A DNA stretch of 64,000 nt from Oscillospiraceae bacterium (GTDB taxonomy: Bacteria > Bacillota > Clostridia > UMGS1810). Both the position numbers and the translations under genes were made by a program. The stretch is from positions 67,437 to 131,436 of the forward strand of contig SVJM01000003.1 in assembly GCA_015068975.1 (NCBI GenBank). The letters are read 5' to 3'. Below, piece by piece: positions 24,932-32,812 of this stretch. Every line of letters starts with the position of its first letter. Within the stretch, counting starts at the first letter, position 1. The notes beneath the pieces were generated by a model that worked only from the letters and a program-made list of their open reading frames with translations, had not been told where the DNA came from and did not search any database.

Positions 24932-26011
24932 TTGTATACTGACAGAAGGGAAGCATCCTGGCTTCTGATACTGATGATATGTGCAAAGGTTTTTTTCACA
25001 GACATTATGATATTTATCCACACATCAGGCACAGCGGCGTATCTTCAGGCTATATGGTGCATAGTGATTGAGTGGGTTTTGTTCTTTGTAATATATAGGC
25101 TTTTTAAATTATGCAAAGGCAACGATATATTTGAATGTACAAAGCTTTCCTTTGGAAAGAGTGGACTTATAATATTCGGACTGTTGTTATTTACTTTGCA
25201 GATATTAAATCTGGGAACTATTCTTAAAATGTATTCAGAAACTCTGTCTTCTCTTACTCTGACATCAGCTCCCATATGGTTTCTCACCGGTTTTATTGTA
25301 TTATGTATGGTATTTTCGGCATATTCCAACCCGAGAGGGCTTATGGGAGTATGCACTGCCTTTGGTATATTTATTCTGATACTGTTTTTTATGATACTGT
25401 TTCTGGATATGTCCCACTATGACGTAACAAACATATTTCCCGTGCTTGGAAACGGATGGGAAGATATATTTATGGGAATAAAAGGAGTGTCTTTATTTAA
25501 CGACATATTTTTCATATACTACCTGTCGGAAGGTTTCAAGGATAAGGCTTCTGTAAAAAAAGTTGGTATAGCTACCCTTTCCGTAACATCATTTATCACA
25601 CTGATATCTACTCTCTGCTACACCTTCGCAGTGCCATATCCCCTAAGCAAAAAGTTCTATATGCCAATATTTCAGATATCCAGTGATATTACTGCAGATG
25701 TGGTGATACAAAGGGCGGAAGCACTGTTTCTTGTAATGTGGATATTAAGTATATTTATATATATGAGTGCACATTTTTATTTCCTGACGGTGACTTACCA
25801 GAAATCCTTCTCTTCTTCTGACAGAAAGGGAATTGTGCCCATAAGTATTCTGATAATTATACTTATAAGCTCAATATATCAGAATATAAATCAGGCATCA
25901 CCTGTATTAAGCGTTATAAAGGATATAACAACGATATCCTTTGTTATTATACCTCTTATGTCCTTCGGTGTTGGCGCTATAAAGAAAAAAAGGGAGGATA
26001 TCCGTGACTAA
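24932..26011 (+). CDS. Spore germination permease-like B subunit (GerB/GerKB family)
   Basis: A 359-residue membrane protein with ten helices, of the amino-acid-permease superfamily branch used as GerB in germinant receptors. The first helix starts EASWLLILMICAKVFF. No ATG fits: GTG at 24923 lies on top of the AAGGAG site, while TTG at 24932 is 8 bases from it, so TTG is preferred. It follows gerA by only 5 bases and overlaps the next gene by 8. Confidence 0.9.
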   Translation: MYTDRREASWLLILMICAKVFFTDIMIFIHTSGTAAYLQAIWCIVIEWVLFFVIYRLFKLCKGNDIFECTKLSFGKSGLIIFGLLLFTLQILNLGTILKMYSETLSSLTLTSAPIWFLTGFIVLCMVFSAYSNPRGLMGVCTAFGIFILILFFMILFLDMSHYDVTNIFPVLGNGWEDIFMGIKGVSLFNDIFFIYYLSEGFKDKASVKKVGIATLSVTSFITLISTLCYTFAVPYPLSKKFYMPIFQISSDITADVVIQRAEALFLVMWILSIFIYMSAHFYFLTVTYQKSFSSSDRKGIVPISILIIILISSIYQNINQASPVLSVIKDITTISFVIIPLMSFGVGAIKKKREDIRD

Positions 26012-27236
26012 AAAAATACTTTCAATTATCCTCTCTTTGTTAATGCTTGTGCCATTATGTGCCTGTGAGGACAGAGTAGACACCGATGACTATGCATATG
26101 TAATTGCAATCGGTGTGGATGAGGGCGAGGACAAGGATATAAAAATCACCTTTTCCTTTGCAAACTCCATAAAAATCGGCGGAGGTTCATCAGGGGGAGG
26201 CGGTGGAGAAGAAGGTGAAGAAGGAAATCTTATAAACTTCACCATAAGCTCCACCAGTATGTTTACAGGTCTTGACATCTTAAGAAATAATATTTCAAAA
26301 AAGGTAAACCTTTCTCATGTAAAGCTGATTGTGTTTTCAAAGGACATTGCAAAGAAAGGGCTTTCCGAATACACTGACGGATTTATAAGAGAATTTAAAA
26401 TCCGCCCCATTACCTTTATGGCGGTTGCAGAGAAATCCAGCGAAGATTACCTTAATGCACTGTCGCCACTTATGGCTGTAAATCCTGAAAAATATATAAA
26501 AAATCTCTTTTCCAGAGGAAAAAGCGACTTTGGTGCAAAGATAGATATATATACCTTCTATATAAATTCTCAGGTAGATGACAAAGACGTGGTGCTTCCT
26601 ATGGTGGGAGTTATAAGCGAAAAAGAGGACAAAAATGAAGTGACAAATGAAAAAATCAAATCAGATTCCATGGATATAAGCGCCATCCCCTTAAAGAGCA
26701 AAAACAAGGCAACCATTATCGGCAATGCCATATTTAAAGGAGACAAAATGGTGGATGCAGGAGAAAACTCCGAACAGCTTTTCTTAAATATCTTAAGAGG
26801 AGTGGCAGGCACATTTGACTATACTGTAGGAAAGGATTCCCCTGATCAGATTGTGCTTACAATTATTCAGAGACACAAGCCCAAGGTATATGCTGATGTA
26901 TCAGGTGCCTCACCAAAAATATCTACAGTTATCCCCCTTGAATGTGAAATCACATCTCTCGGAGAGGGGAAACTATCTGAAAAGGATTATAAAAAAATCC
27001 AGAAGATGCTGTCAAGCGAGCTTGAGGCAGACCTTAAAAAATACTTTTATAAAATCAGCAGAGAGGCTGAATGTGATGCTGTAGGATACGGACGATATGC
27101 AAAGATGAGCTTTGATAACTGGGAAACTTGGAAAAATTATGACTGGCAAAAAAGAATCCCCTATATTCAGTATGATGTGAAGGTTCAGGGTGGGATATTA
27201 AAATTCGGTATAATTGACGAGGGGTATAAGCCATGA
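26004..27236 (+). CDS. Spore germination lipoprotein C subunit (GerC family)
   Basis: A 410-residue lipoprotein. The signal peptide ends in the lipobox LCAC, with the acylated cysteine at residue 21. After it are RVDTDDYAYVIAIGVDEGEDKDIKITFSFA, the GerC start motif, and a run SGGGGGEEGEEG which is an unusual low-complexity insertion. Domain 2-3 elements include LKSKNKATIIGNAIFKGDKMV (residues 230-250). It starts with GTG, with GGAGG 6 bases upstream, and overlaps gerB. It completes the receptor on the outer face of the inner spore membrane. Confidence 0.92.
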   Translation: MTKKILSIILSLLMLVPLCACEDRVDTDDYAYVIAIGVDEGEDKDIKITFSFANSIKIGGGSSGGGGGEEGEEGNLINFTISSTSMFTGLDILRNNISKKVNLSHVKLIVFSKDIAKKGLSEYTDGFIREFKIRPITFMAVAEKSSEDYLNALSPLMAVNPEKYIKNLFSRGKSDFGAKIDIYTFYINSQVDDKDVVLPMVGVISEKEDKNEVTNEKIKSDSMDISAIPLKSKNKATIIGNAIFKGDKMVDAGENSEQLFLNILRGVAGTFDYTVGKDSPDQIVLTIIQRHKPKVYADVSGASPKISTVIPLECEITSLGEGKLSEKDYKKIQKMLSSELEADLKKYFYKISREAECDAVGYGRYAKMSFDNWETWKNYDWQKRIPYIQYDVKVQGGILKFGIIDEGYKP

Positions 27237-27397
27237 TAAATATAGGATGGATACTCACAGTGACTGCTGTGTCAATATATACAATAAGCTTCGCTGTGTA
27301 TGAAATAAAAAGCAAGAAATTTTCATCGGGTATATTTACATTTTTTCTGATACTTTGTGCAGTTGCGCTTTCGATTGTAAGAATATTATCTATTTAA
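27233..27397 (+). CDS. 54-residue two-helix membrane protein coupled to gerC
   Basis: The frame MINIGWILTVTAVSIYTISF and on (54 residues) consists of two transmembrane helices joined by a basic turn (YEIKSKKF). Its ATG overlaps the gerC stop (ATGA), so translation is coupled, and GAGG lies 11 bases upstream. Small membrane D subunits are known in some ger operons of Bacillus; this may be an analogue. No family match can be claimed from sequence alone. Confidence 0.6.
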   Translation: MINIGWILTVTAVSIYTISFAVYEIKSKKFSSGIFTFFLILCAVALSIVRILSI

Positions 27398-27398
27398 A

Positions 27399-27474
27399 AC
27401 AAAAAGAAGGAAATATTACATTTTGTTGTAATATTTCCTTCATAATAATATGATTTAACTGCTTATAACTTATT
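27399..27474 (-). repeat. Terminator cassette shared with repeat copy B
   Basis: This block matches 6931-7003 of copy B closely over about 75 bases: AAAAAGAAGGAAATATTACA, a short loop, the complementary arm, then CATAATAATAT and TTTAA. Minus-strand readthrough would meet a 12-bp hairpin followed by TTCTTTTTG, a terminator for serA, just past its stop. The same hairpin also faces the end of the ger operon. Confidence 0.7.
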
Positions 27475-28630
27475 TGATTATACGAGCCTTAAGTACATTA
27501 TCAACTGCTTCAATCTCCGAAATTATTGATGCATCAACATCTTCATCAATATCAATGATTGTATAAGCATAATCTTTTTTACTCTTATTAATCATATTTG
27601 AGATATTGATATTGTCATCACTCATAAGCTTTGAGAATGTTGTGAGCATATTTGGTACATTCATATGCGCGATAGTGATTCTGCACTTTGTTTCTCTCGG
27701 AAGCTCACAGTTAGGGAAGTTAACAGAGTTTCTGATATTTCCGTCAACGAGGAAATTGTCAATCTCTTTACTTGCCATTACTGCACAGTTATCTTCTGAT
27801 TCAGGAGTAGATGCACCAAGATGTGGGATGCAGATTGTATTTTTCATACCGATAACTTCTTCTGTAGGGAAGTCTGTTACATAGCATGATACTACGCCTT
27901 CTTCCAGAGCCTTCTTCATATCAGCATTGTTTACAAGCTCACCTCTTGCAAAGTTAAGTACTCTTACACCCTTCTTTGCATGGTTTAAGAGCTCTTCGTC
28001 AATCATACCTCTTGTGGCATCCATCAATGGAACGTGAACAGAAATATAGTCACAGTCTTCTACCATCTTTTCAAGATTGTCAGCTTTCTTAACGTGACGT
28101 GAAAGTCCCCATGCAGCGCTTACGGAAATATATGGGTCGTATCCAACAACTTCCATACCAAGATGATATGCGGCATTTGCCACCATAACACCGATAGCGC
28201 CAAGTCCGATAACCCCAAGGGTCTTGCCTTCAAGCTCAGGACCTACAAATTCTTTTTTGCCTTTTTCTACCTGCTTTGCAACATCGTCGCCTGAAAGTGT
28301 ATTTGCCCAGTTGATACCGTCTGTAATCTTTCTTGAAGAAAGAAGAAGACCTGCAAGTACAAGCTCTTTTACAGCATTTGCATTTGCACCGGGAGTATTA
28401 AATACTACGATACCCTTCTCTGAGCATTTGTCAACAGGGATATTGTTTGTACCTGCACCTGCTCTTGCGATAGCCTTAAGGTTGTCGCCAAGCTCCATTT
28501 CGTGCATATTGAAGCTACGAAGGATGATTCCGTCAGGATTGTCAAAATCATCGCTTACTGCAAACATTCTCTTATCAAGAAGATTAAGACCACAGCTTGC
28601 AATTTTGTTTAATGTCTTAATATTATACAT
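27470..28630 (-). CDS. serA: D-3-phosphoglycerate dehydrogenase
   Basis: A 386-residue NAD-dependent enzyme making 3-phosphohydroxypyruvate from 3-phosphoglycerate, the first step of serine synthesis. Motifs: AIARAGAGTNNIPVD, Rossmann LGVIGLGAIGVMVANAA near residue 140, catalytic arginine in LNFARGELVNN, glutamate in TDFPTEEV, and the histidine in CIPHLGASTPESE. The last 75 residues form an ACT domain (ITIAHMNVPNMLTTFSKLMSD), the usual serine-sensing part. It starts 15 bases after serC, forming an operon. Confidence 0.93.
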   Translation of the reverse strand: MYNIKTLNKIASCGLNLLDKRMFAVSDDFDNPDGIILRSFNMHEMELGDNLKAIARAGAGTNNIPVDKCSEKGIVVFNTPGANANAVKELVLAGLLLSSRKITDGINWANTLSGDDVAKQVEKGKKEFVGPELEGKTLGVIGLGAIGVMVANAAYHLGMEVVGYDPYISVSAAWGLSRHVKKADNLEKMVEDCDYISVHVPLMDATRGMIDEELLNHAKKGVRVLNFARGELVNNADMKKALEEGVVSCYVTDFPTEEVIGMKNTICIPHLGASTPESEDNCAVMASKEIDNFLVDGNIRNSVNFPNCELPRETKCRITIAHMNVPNMLTTFSKLMSDDNINISNMINKSKKDYAYTIIDIDEDVDASIISEIEAVDNVLKARIIK

Positions 28631-28645
28631 TGTGATTATCTCCTA

Positions 28646-29728
28646 TTACTTATTTTCCATTTCGAATTTCTTAAGGAATTCTACCAAAGCCTTAACACCT
28701 TCAACAGGCATAGCATTGTAGATACTTGCTCTCATACCGCCAACACTTCTGTGACCCTTAAGGTTTACAAGACCTGCAGCTGTAGATTCTTTTACAAACT
28801 TTGCATCCAGATCCTTGTCGCCTGTTACGAAAGGTACATTCATAAGAGATCTGTCAGCTCCTTCAACAGTAGCATTGAAGAGGGAAGAATTGTCAAGATA
28901 ATCATAAAGGATTTTTGCCTTTTCTTCATTTATCTTCTGAATAGCAGCCACACCGCCAAGCTCCTTCAACCATTCCGCAACAAGCTTGCAGATATAGATT
29001 GCATATGTAGGTGGAGTGTTAAACATTGAGCCGTTTTCTGAATGTGTTTCGTAGTTGAGCATTGTAGGACAGATGTCCATAGCCTTACCTATAAGATCTT
29101 CTCTTACCACTGCAAGAGTAACACCTGCAGGACCCATATTCTTCTGTGCACCTGCATAGATCATACCAAATTTGTTTACATCAATTACTTCAGAAAGAAT
29201 ACTTGATGACATATCTGTAATAAGAGGAACATTGCCAACATCAGGAAGTGATGTAAATCTTGTTCCGTAGATTGTATTGTTGTGTGTAAAGTGAACATAG
29301 TCTGCATCTTTTGAAAACATAGATGCGTCAGTCTTTGGAATATAACTGAAGGTCTTGTCTTCACTGGATGCAACGATATTTACTTCGCCGTATCTTGCTG
29401 CTTCCTTTGCAGCCTTCTTAGCCCATACACCTGTGAGGATATAATCAGCCTTTTTGTTCTCTGTAAAGAAGTTAAGAGGGATCATACCAAACTGTGTGCT
29501 TGCACCGCCCTGTAAGAAAAGAACTTTATAATTATCGCCAATCCCCAACAAAGAACGAAGTAATGCTTCACATTCATCGATAATTTCCTGATATGCGGAG
29601 GAACGATGACTCATCTCCATTACTGACATTCCTGTGCTGCCGTAAGCAACCAATTCTTTTTGCGCTTTCTCAAGAACTTTCAATGGCAACATTGAAGGAC
29701 CTGCTGAGAAGTTGTACACTCTGTTCAT
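28646..29728 (-). CDS. serC: Phosphoserine aminotransferase
   Basis: A 360-residue PLP enzyme, second step of serine synthesis: 3-phosphohydroxypyruvate plus glutamate to phosphoserine. The N-terminus YNFSAGPSMLPLKVLEKAQ and the PLP-lysine motif MIYAGAQKNMGPAGVTL near residue 190 are diagnostic. Other conserved parts are LFLQGGASTQFGMIPLN and HRSVGGMRASIYNAMP at the C-terminus. AAAGGAATG precedes the ATG. No serB phosphatase is present here. Confidence 0.95.
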   Translation of the reverse strand: MNRVYNFSAGPSMLPLKVLEKAQKELVAYGSTGMSVMEMSHRSSAYQEIIDECEALLRSLLGIGDNYKVLFLQGGASTQFGMIPLNFFTENKKADYILTGVWAKKAAKEAARYGEVNIVASSEDKTFSYIPKTDASMFSKDADYVHFTHNNTIYGTRFTSLPDVGNVPLITDMSSSILSEVIDVNKFGMIYAGAQKNMGPAGVTLAVVREDLIGKAMDICPTMLNYETHSENGSMFNTPPTYAIYICKLVAEWLKELGGVAAIQKINEEKAKILYDYLDNSSLFNATVEGADRSLMNVPFVTGDKDLDAKFVKESTAAGLVNLKGHRSVGGMRASIYNAMPVEGVKALVEFLKKFEMENK

Positions 29729-29766
29729 TAATTAACATTCCTTTCTATAAAGATAATTTGAGTACC

Positions 29767-29795
29767 ATTATACACCTCATAAACATCAATGTCAA
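29767..29795 (-). promoter_or_regulatory. Promoter of serC-serA
   Basis: On the minus strand TTGACA, a 17-base spacer and TATAAT, 38 bases ahead of the serC ATG. Both hexamers are perfect consensus. No leader, T-box or riboswitch fits in the short distance. Confidence 0.85.
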
Positions 29796-29820
29796 TGAGA
29801 AATGTTAATTTTTTGTCAAA

Positions 29821-31068
29821 TTAACCAATATATCTTGCTTCAAGATAAAATCTTTTGTCATGTGCTTCTCCCATTGAGAAGGTTTTTCTTGGGAGAGCAC
29901 CATCAAGGATAACTGTAGGGAAAAGGTCAGTCTTCTTCATACAGTTAAGTATTATACCGAAATTTCCGTCTTTTGAGAGATTTTTTACCACATCTTCGCC
30001 GTGGATATAGTCAACCACTGCACCTGTATCCTTGATAAATGTATCAATTACACTCTGAATACATCCTACAGTAAGATTGTAATCGGGGTTTTCTATCACA
30101 TATGATGTTTCTTCTCCGTCACATACTATAGTAAAGCTTTCATCTCCTGTGCCTTCCCTGATTGTATACTTATCTTTAAGTGCATTAATAAATTCATCCT
30201 TCGATGCAGAAAATACTACTCTGTGAATAGCTTCAAATACAAGTGTATCGTCATGAAGGTTTCCAAGCTCACAAAGTGCATATCTCTGTGGCATATCCTT
30301 TGCCTTGTCACCGATTTTCTGCTTTAGGTTTTCATAGCAGGTCTTGGCTGTAGCAAGGGAATGATTGCCGTCGCCTACTGCAATATGGAGTATACCTTTT
30401 TGAGTATTATATTTCTCCTCAAAAACTTCTTTTTCTCCAAGAAGCGAAAGGGCTTCCTCAAATTCCTTTGCAGTTTCTTCGTCTACAAGATAACCTTTGA
30501 TTGATCCGGAATTTTCCATAAGGGTAAAATCATAAAGTTTCTTGAAGCTATCCTTCTTTTCAGCCACATTTTCTATTACCTGTTTCTTTTCATCATCTAT
30601 AAGAAGCATAATATGAGGAAGCTCCAGTGGTGCGTTTTCTCTTACCTTCACACGTGGAGGGATTCTCTCTATAACAGTTCCTTCTGTTGCTCTTATCTTT
30701 GACTGTGAGCCCTTTGAGAAGTCATATTCTTCAAGGTCTGCGCACCCCATAATACCCTTTCTTACAGATCCGTCCTTAAGGGTTCTTTCTGTGTATATGT
30801 AGCAAGGTGAAAGCTCTTCTAAAATACCTTCCTCTACATACTTTTTCATAGTGGAATTAATGGTATTTATTCTCTCTTCTCCACCTTCATCCTCAAGGTA
30901 TACTTCAGGAAAAATAATGTTAAGAGTAGAAGGTGCATCTCCTACAGTTTCCTTTACTCTCTCCCAGTAATCTCTTTCTGATGTGTACTGATCACATGCG
31001 ACTACGCTCCATTTGGACATATCTGCATTTTTTGGGAGCATAATCTTTGCTTTTGTAAATATTGACAT
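29821..31068 (-). CDS. DUF1015 family protein
   Basis: A 415-residue soluble protein of the DUF1015 family, often found near serA/serC in Clostridia, as here. Conserved elements are VVACDQYTSERDYWERV near the start, ATEGTVIERIPPRVKVRENAPLELPHIMLLIDD, and HIAVGDGNHSLATAKTCYE near residue 230, with GDGNHS a likely active-site motif. The fold and exact function are not established, and a kinase-like or hydrolase role is only speculation. It follows rlmH by 22 bases and is the end of the operon that starts at 34941. Confidence 0.85.
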   Translation of the reverse strand: MSIFTKAKIMLPKNADMSKWSVVACDQYTSERDYWERVKETVGDAPSTLNIIFPEVYLEDEGGEERINTINSTMKKYVEEGILEELSPCYIYTERTLKDGSVRKGIMGCADLEEYDFSKGSQSKIRATEGTVIERIPPRVKVRENAPLELPHIMLLIDDEKKQVIENVAEKKDSFKKLYDFTLMENSGSIKGYLVDEETAKEFEEALSLLGEKEVFEEKYNTQKGILHIAVGDGNHSLATAKTCYENLKQKIGDKAKDMPQRYALCELGNLHDDTLVFEAIHRVVFSASKDEFINALKDKYTIREGTGDESFTIVCDGEETSYVIENPDYNLTVGCIQSVIDTFIKDTGAVVDYIHGEDVVKNLSKDGNFGIILNCMKKTDLFPTVILDGALPRKTFSMGEAHDKRFYLEARYIG

Positions 31069-31090
31069 TTGTATCTATCCTTTCTTTATA

Positions 31091-31570
31091 TTATTTATGA
31101 TATTCTTCATTAGAATTTATCTTAAAAGCTCTGTATACCTGTTCAAGCAAAATCACCCTCATAAGCTGATGAGGGAATGTCATCCTTGAAAAGCTTAATC
31201 TTAATTTGCTCAAACTCTTGATATCTTCTCTTATGCCCAACGATCCGCCTATTACAAAGGTGATGGTACTGCTTCCCATAAGGCATATGTCGCTTACTTT
31301 ATCTGCCAGTTCTTCACTTGAAAGATTTTTTCCTTCCACACAAAGAGTGATAAGATAATCTGAGGGACCGATTTTTTCAAGTATTTTGTCCCCTTCCTTC
31401 TTGAGTACAATATCCATCTCAGCTTTTGATGGATTGTCAGGAATCTTCTCATCATTAAGCTCTGTTATCTCTATCTGAGCAAATCTTGACAGACGTTTCT
31501 TATATTCATCTATTGCATCTTTTAAATATTTCTCTTTGATCTTGCCTACACATATGATTTTAATCTTCAT
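31091..31570 (-). CDS. rlmH: 23S rRNA pseudouridine-1915 N3-methyltransferase
   Basis: A 159-residue SPOUT methyltransferase that methylates pseudouridine 1915 in 23S rRNA. MKIKIICVGKIKEKYLKDAIDEY is the family N-terminus. The knot includes VEGKNLSSEELA, TFVIGGSLGI and LSFSRMTFPHQLMRVILLEQVYRAFKI. An upstream in-frame codon exists; AAGGATAATGATA precedes the ATG at 31570. The gene overlaps the end of the Y-family polymerase by 11 bases. Length is the usual 159. Confidence 0.95.
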   Translation of the reverse strand: MKIKIICVGKIKEKYLKDAIDEYKKRLSRFAQIEITELNDEKIPDNPSKAEMDIVLKKEGDKILEKIGPSDYLITLCVEGKNLSSEELADKVSDICLMGSSTITFVIGGSLGIREDIKSLSKLRLSFSRMTFPHQLMRVILLEQVYRAFKINSNEEYHK

Positions 31571-32789
31571 TATCATTATCCTTTTTAAGATTTCTGACTA
31601 TATCGGTATCCACATTTGAGCCAAAGGCTATGGAATCCATACCGAAACGCCCTCTTATCACATCTATTGATTTTTCCATACGAAGTGTCTTTTCGTTTGA
31701 TTTCTTTTTTTGTTCAAAAAAGCTTAACTGCTGTAGCTTCTCATCCTCATCGAACCCTGACATAGTAACTGTTATGTGTCTTATCGGGGTTCCCGTTTTC
31801 CAGTTCGCATGAAGAAGCTTAAGGCTTTCTTCTGCAATATCACTTTTTAAGTATGTAGAATAGTCAAGCTTTTTTTGTCTGGTGATTTTTTTGAGCCCGG
31901 TATCCTTAATGTCAATCTTTATAATATTTCCTTTCAGCTCCCTTTTTCGTAGCTTCATAGAAAGAGAATCGGACAACATAACTATCGCCGCTCTGATATC
32001 CTCTTCTGTTTCAAGGTCACGTCTGAAAGTAATACCATTGCCCATGGACTTTTCTTCCCTCTGATAGTCTATCCTCATAACAGGGGTTTCATCAAGTCCA
32101 TTTGCATTTTCCCAAAGGGATTCTCCCGATTTGCCGATGGCTTTCTTAAGAATCTCCACATCTGTCTCTGCAAGATCACCTATAGTATGTATACCCAGAG
32201 TATTAAGCCTTGCAAGGGTAGACTTTCCTACAAATATCATATCACCCACAGGGAGAGGATATAAAATATCTTTGTAATTATCCCTTGTAATCACCGTTAT
32301 GGCATCAGGCTTTTTGTAGTCTGAGCCCATCTTTGCAAAAAACTTATTAAAAGACACACCAATAGACATTGTAAGACCTGTTTCCTTCTTTGCTATGTCA
32401 GAAATCTTCTTTGCGATTTCTTCTCCGCTGCCAAACAGAAGTCTGCTTCCCGTCACATCAAGCCAGGATTCGTCTATAGAAAACGGCTCCACCATATCGG
32501 TGAAACGTGAGTATATCTCATTTATAACTTTTGAATAGTATGAATACCTTTCGTAATGAGGCGGTACAAGTATGAGATCAGGGCACTTCTTCTTTGCCTG
32601 CCATACAGTTTCTGCAGTTACTATACCATATTTTTTTGCAATGTTATTCTTGGCAAGGATAATCCCGTGTCTGTCATCTTCGCTTCCTGCCACTGCCATG
32701 GGGACACCTTTAAGCTCCGGACGGGAAAGACACTCCACAGATGCAAAAAAGTTATTCATATCACAATGAAGTATAACTCTGTCACACAT
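31560..32789 (-). CDS. dinB: Y-family DNA polymerase IV
   Basis: A 409-residue translesion polymerase. Palm motifs: VILHCDMNNFFASVE with the first metal aspartate, VEPFSIDESWLDVTGS with the second aspartate-glutamate pair, and MSIGVSFNKFFAKMGSDYKKP. The thumb has the helix-hairpin-helix LARLNTLGIHTIGDLAE. The little finger is full length. It probably handles lesion bypass and mutagenesis. No LexA box was found upstream. GGATAATTAAG precedes the ATG. It shares an operon with ABC-F and rlmH. Confidence 0.93.
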   Translation of the reverse strand: MCDRVILHCDMNNFFASVECLSRPELKGVPMAVAGSEDDRHGIILAKNNIAKKYGIVTAETVWQAKKKCPDLILVPPHYERYSYYSKVINEIYSRFTDMVEPFSIDESWLDVTGSRLLFGSGEEIAKKISDIAKKETGLTMSIGVSFNKFFAKMGSDYKKPDAITVITRDNYKDILYPLPVGDMIFVGKSTLARLNTLGIHTIGDLAETDVEILKKAIGKSGESLWENANGLDETPVMRIDYQREEKSMGNGITFRRDLETEEDIRAAIVMLSDSLSMKLRKRELKGNIIKIDIKDTGLKKITRQKKLDYSTYLKSDIAEESLKLLHANWKTGTPIRHITVTMSGFDEDEKLQQLSFFEQKKKSNEKTLRMEKSIDVIRGRFGMDSIAFGSNVDTDIVRNLKKDNDNED

Positions 32790-32812
32790 CTTAATTATCC
32801 TTTCGTAAATAT

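Noticed and set aside
29729-29820. T-box or riboswitch leader before serC
   Set aside because: The perfect promoter ends only 38 bases from the ATG, leaving no space for such a leader.
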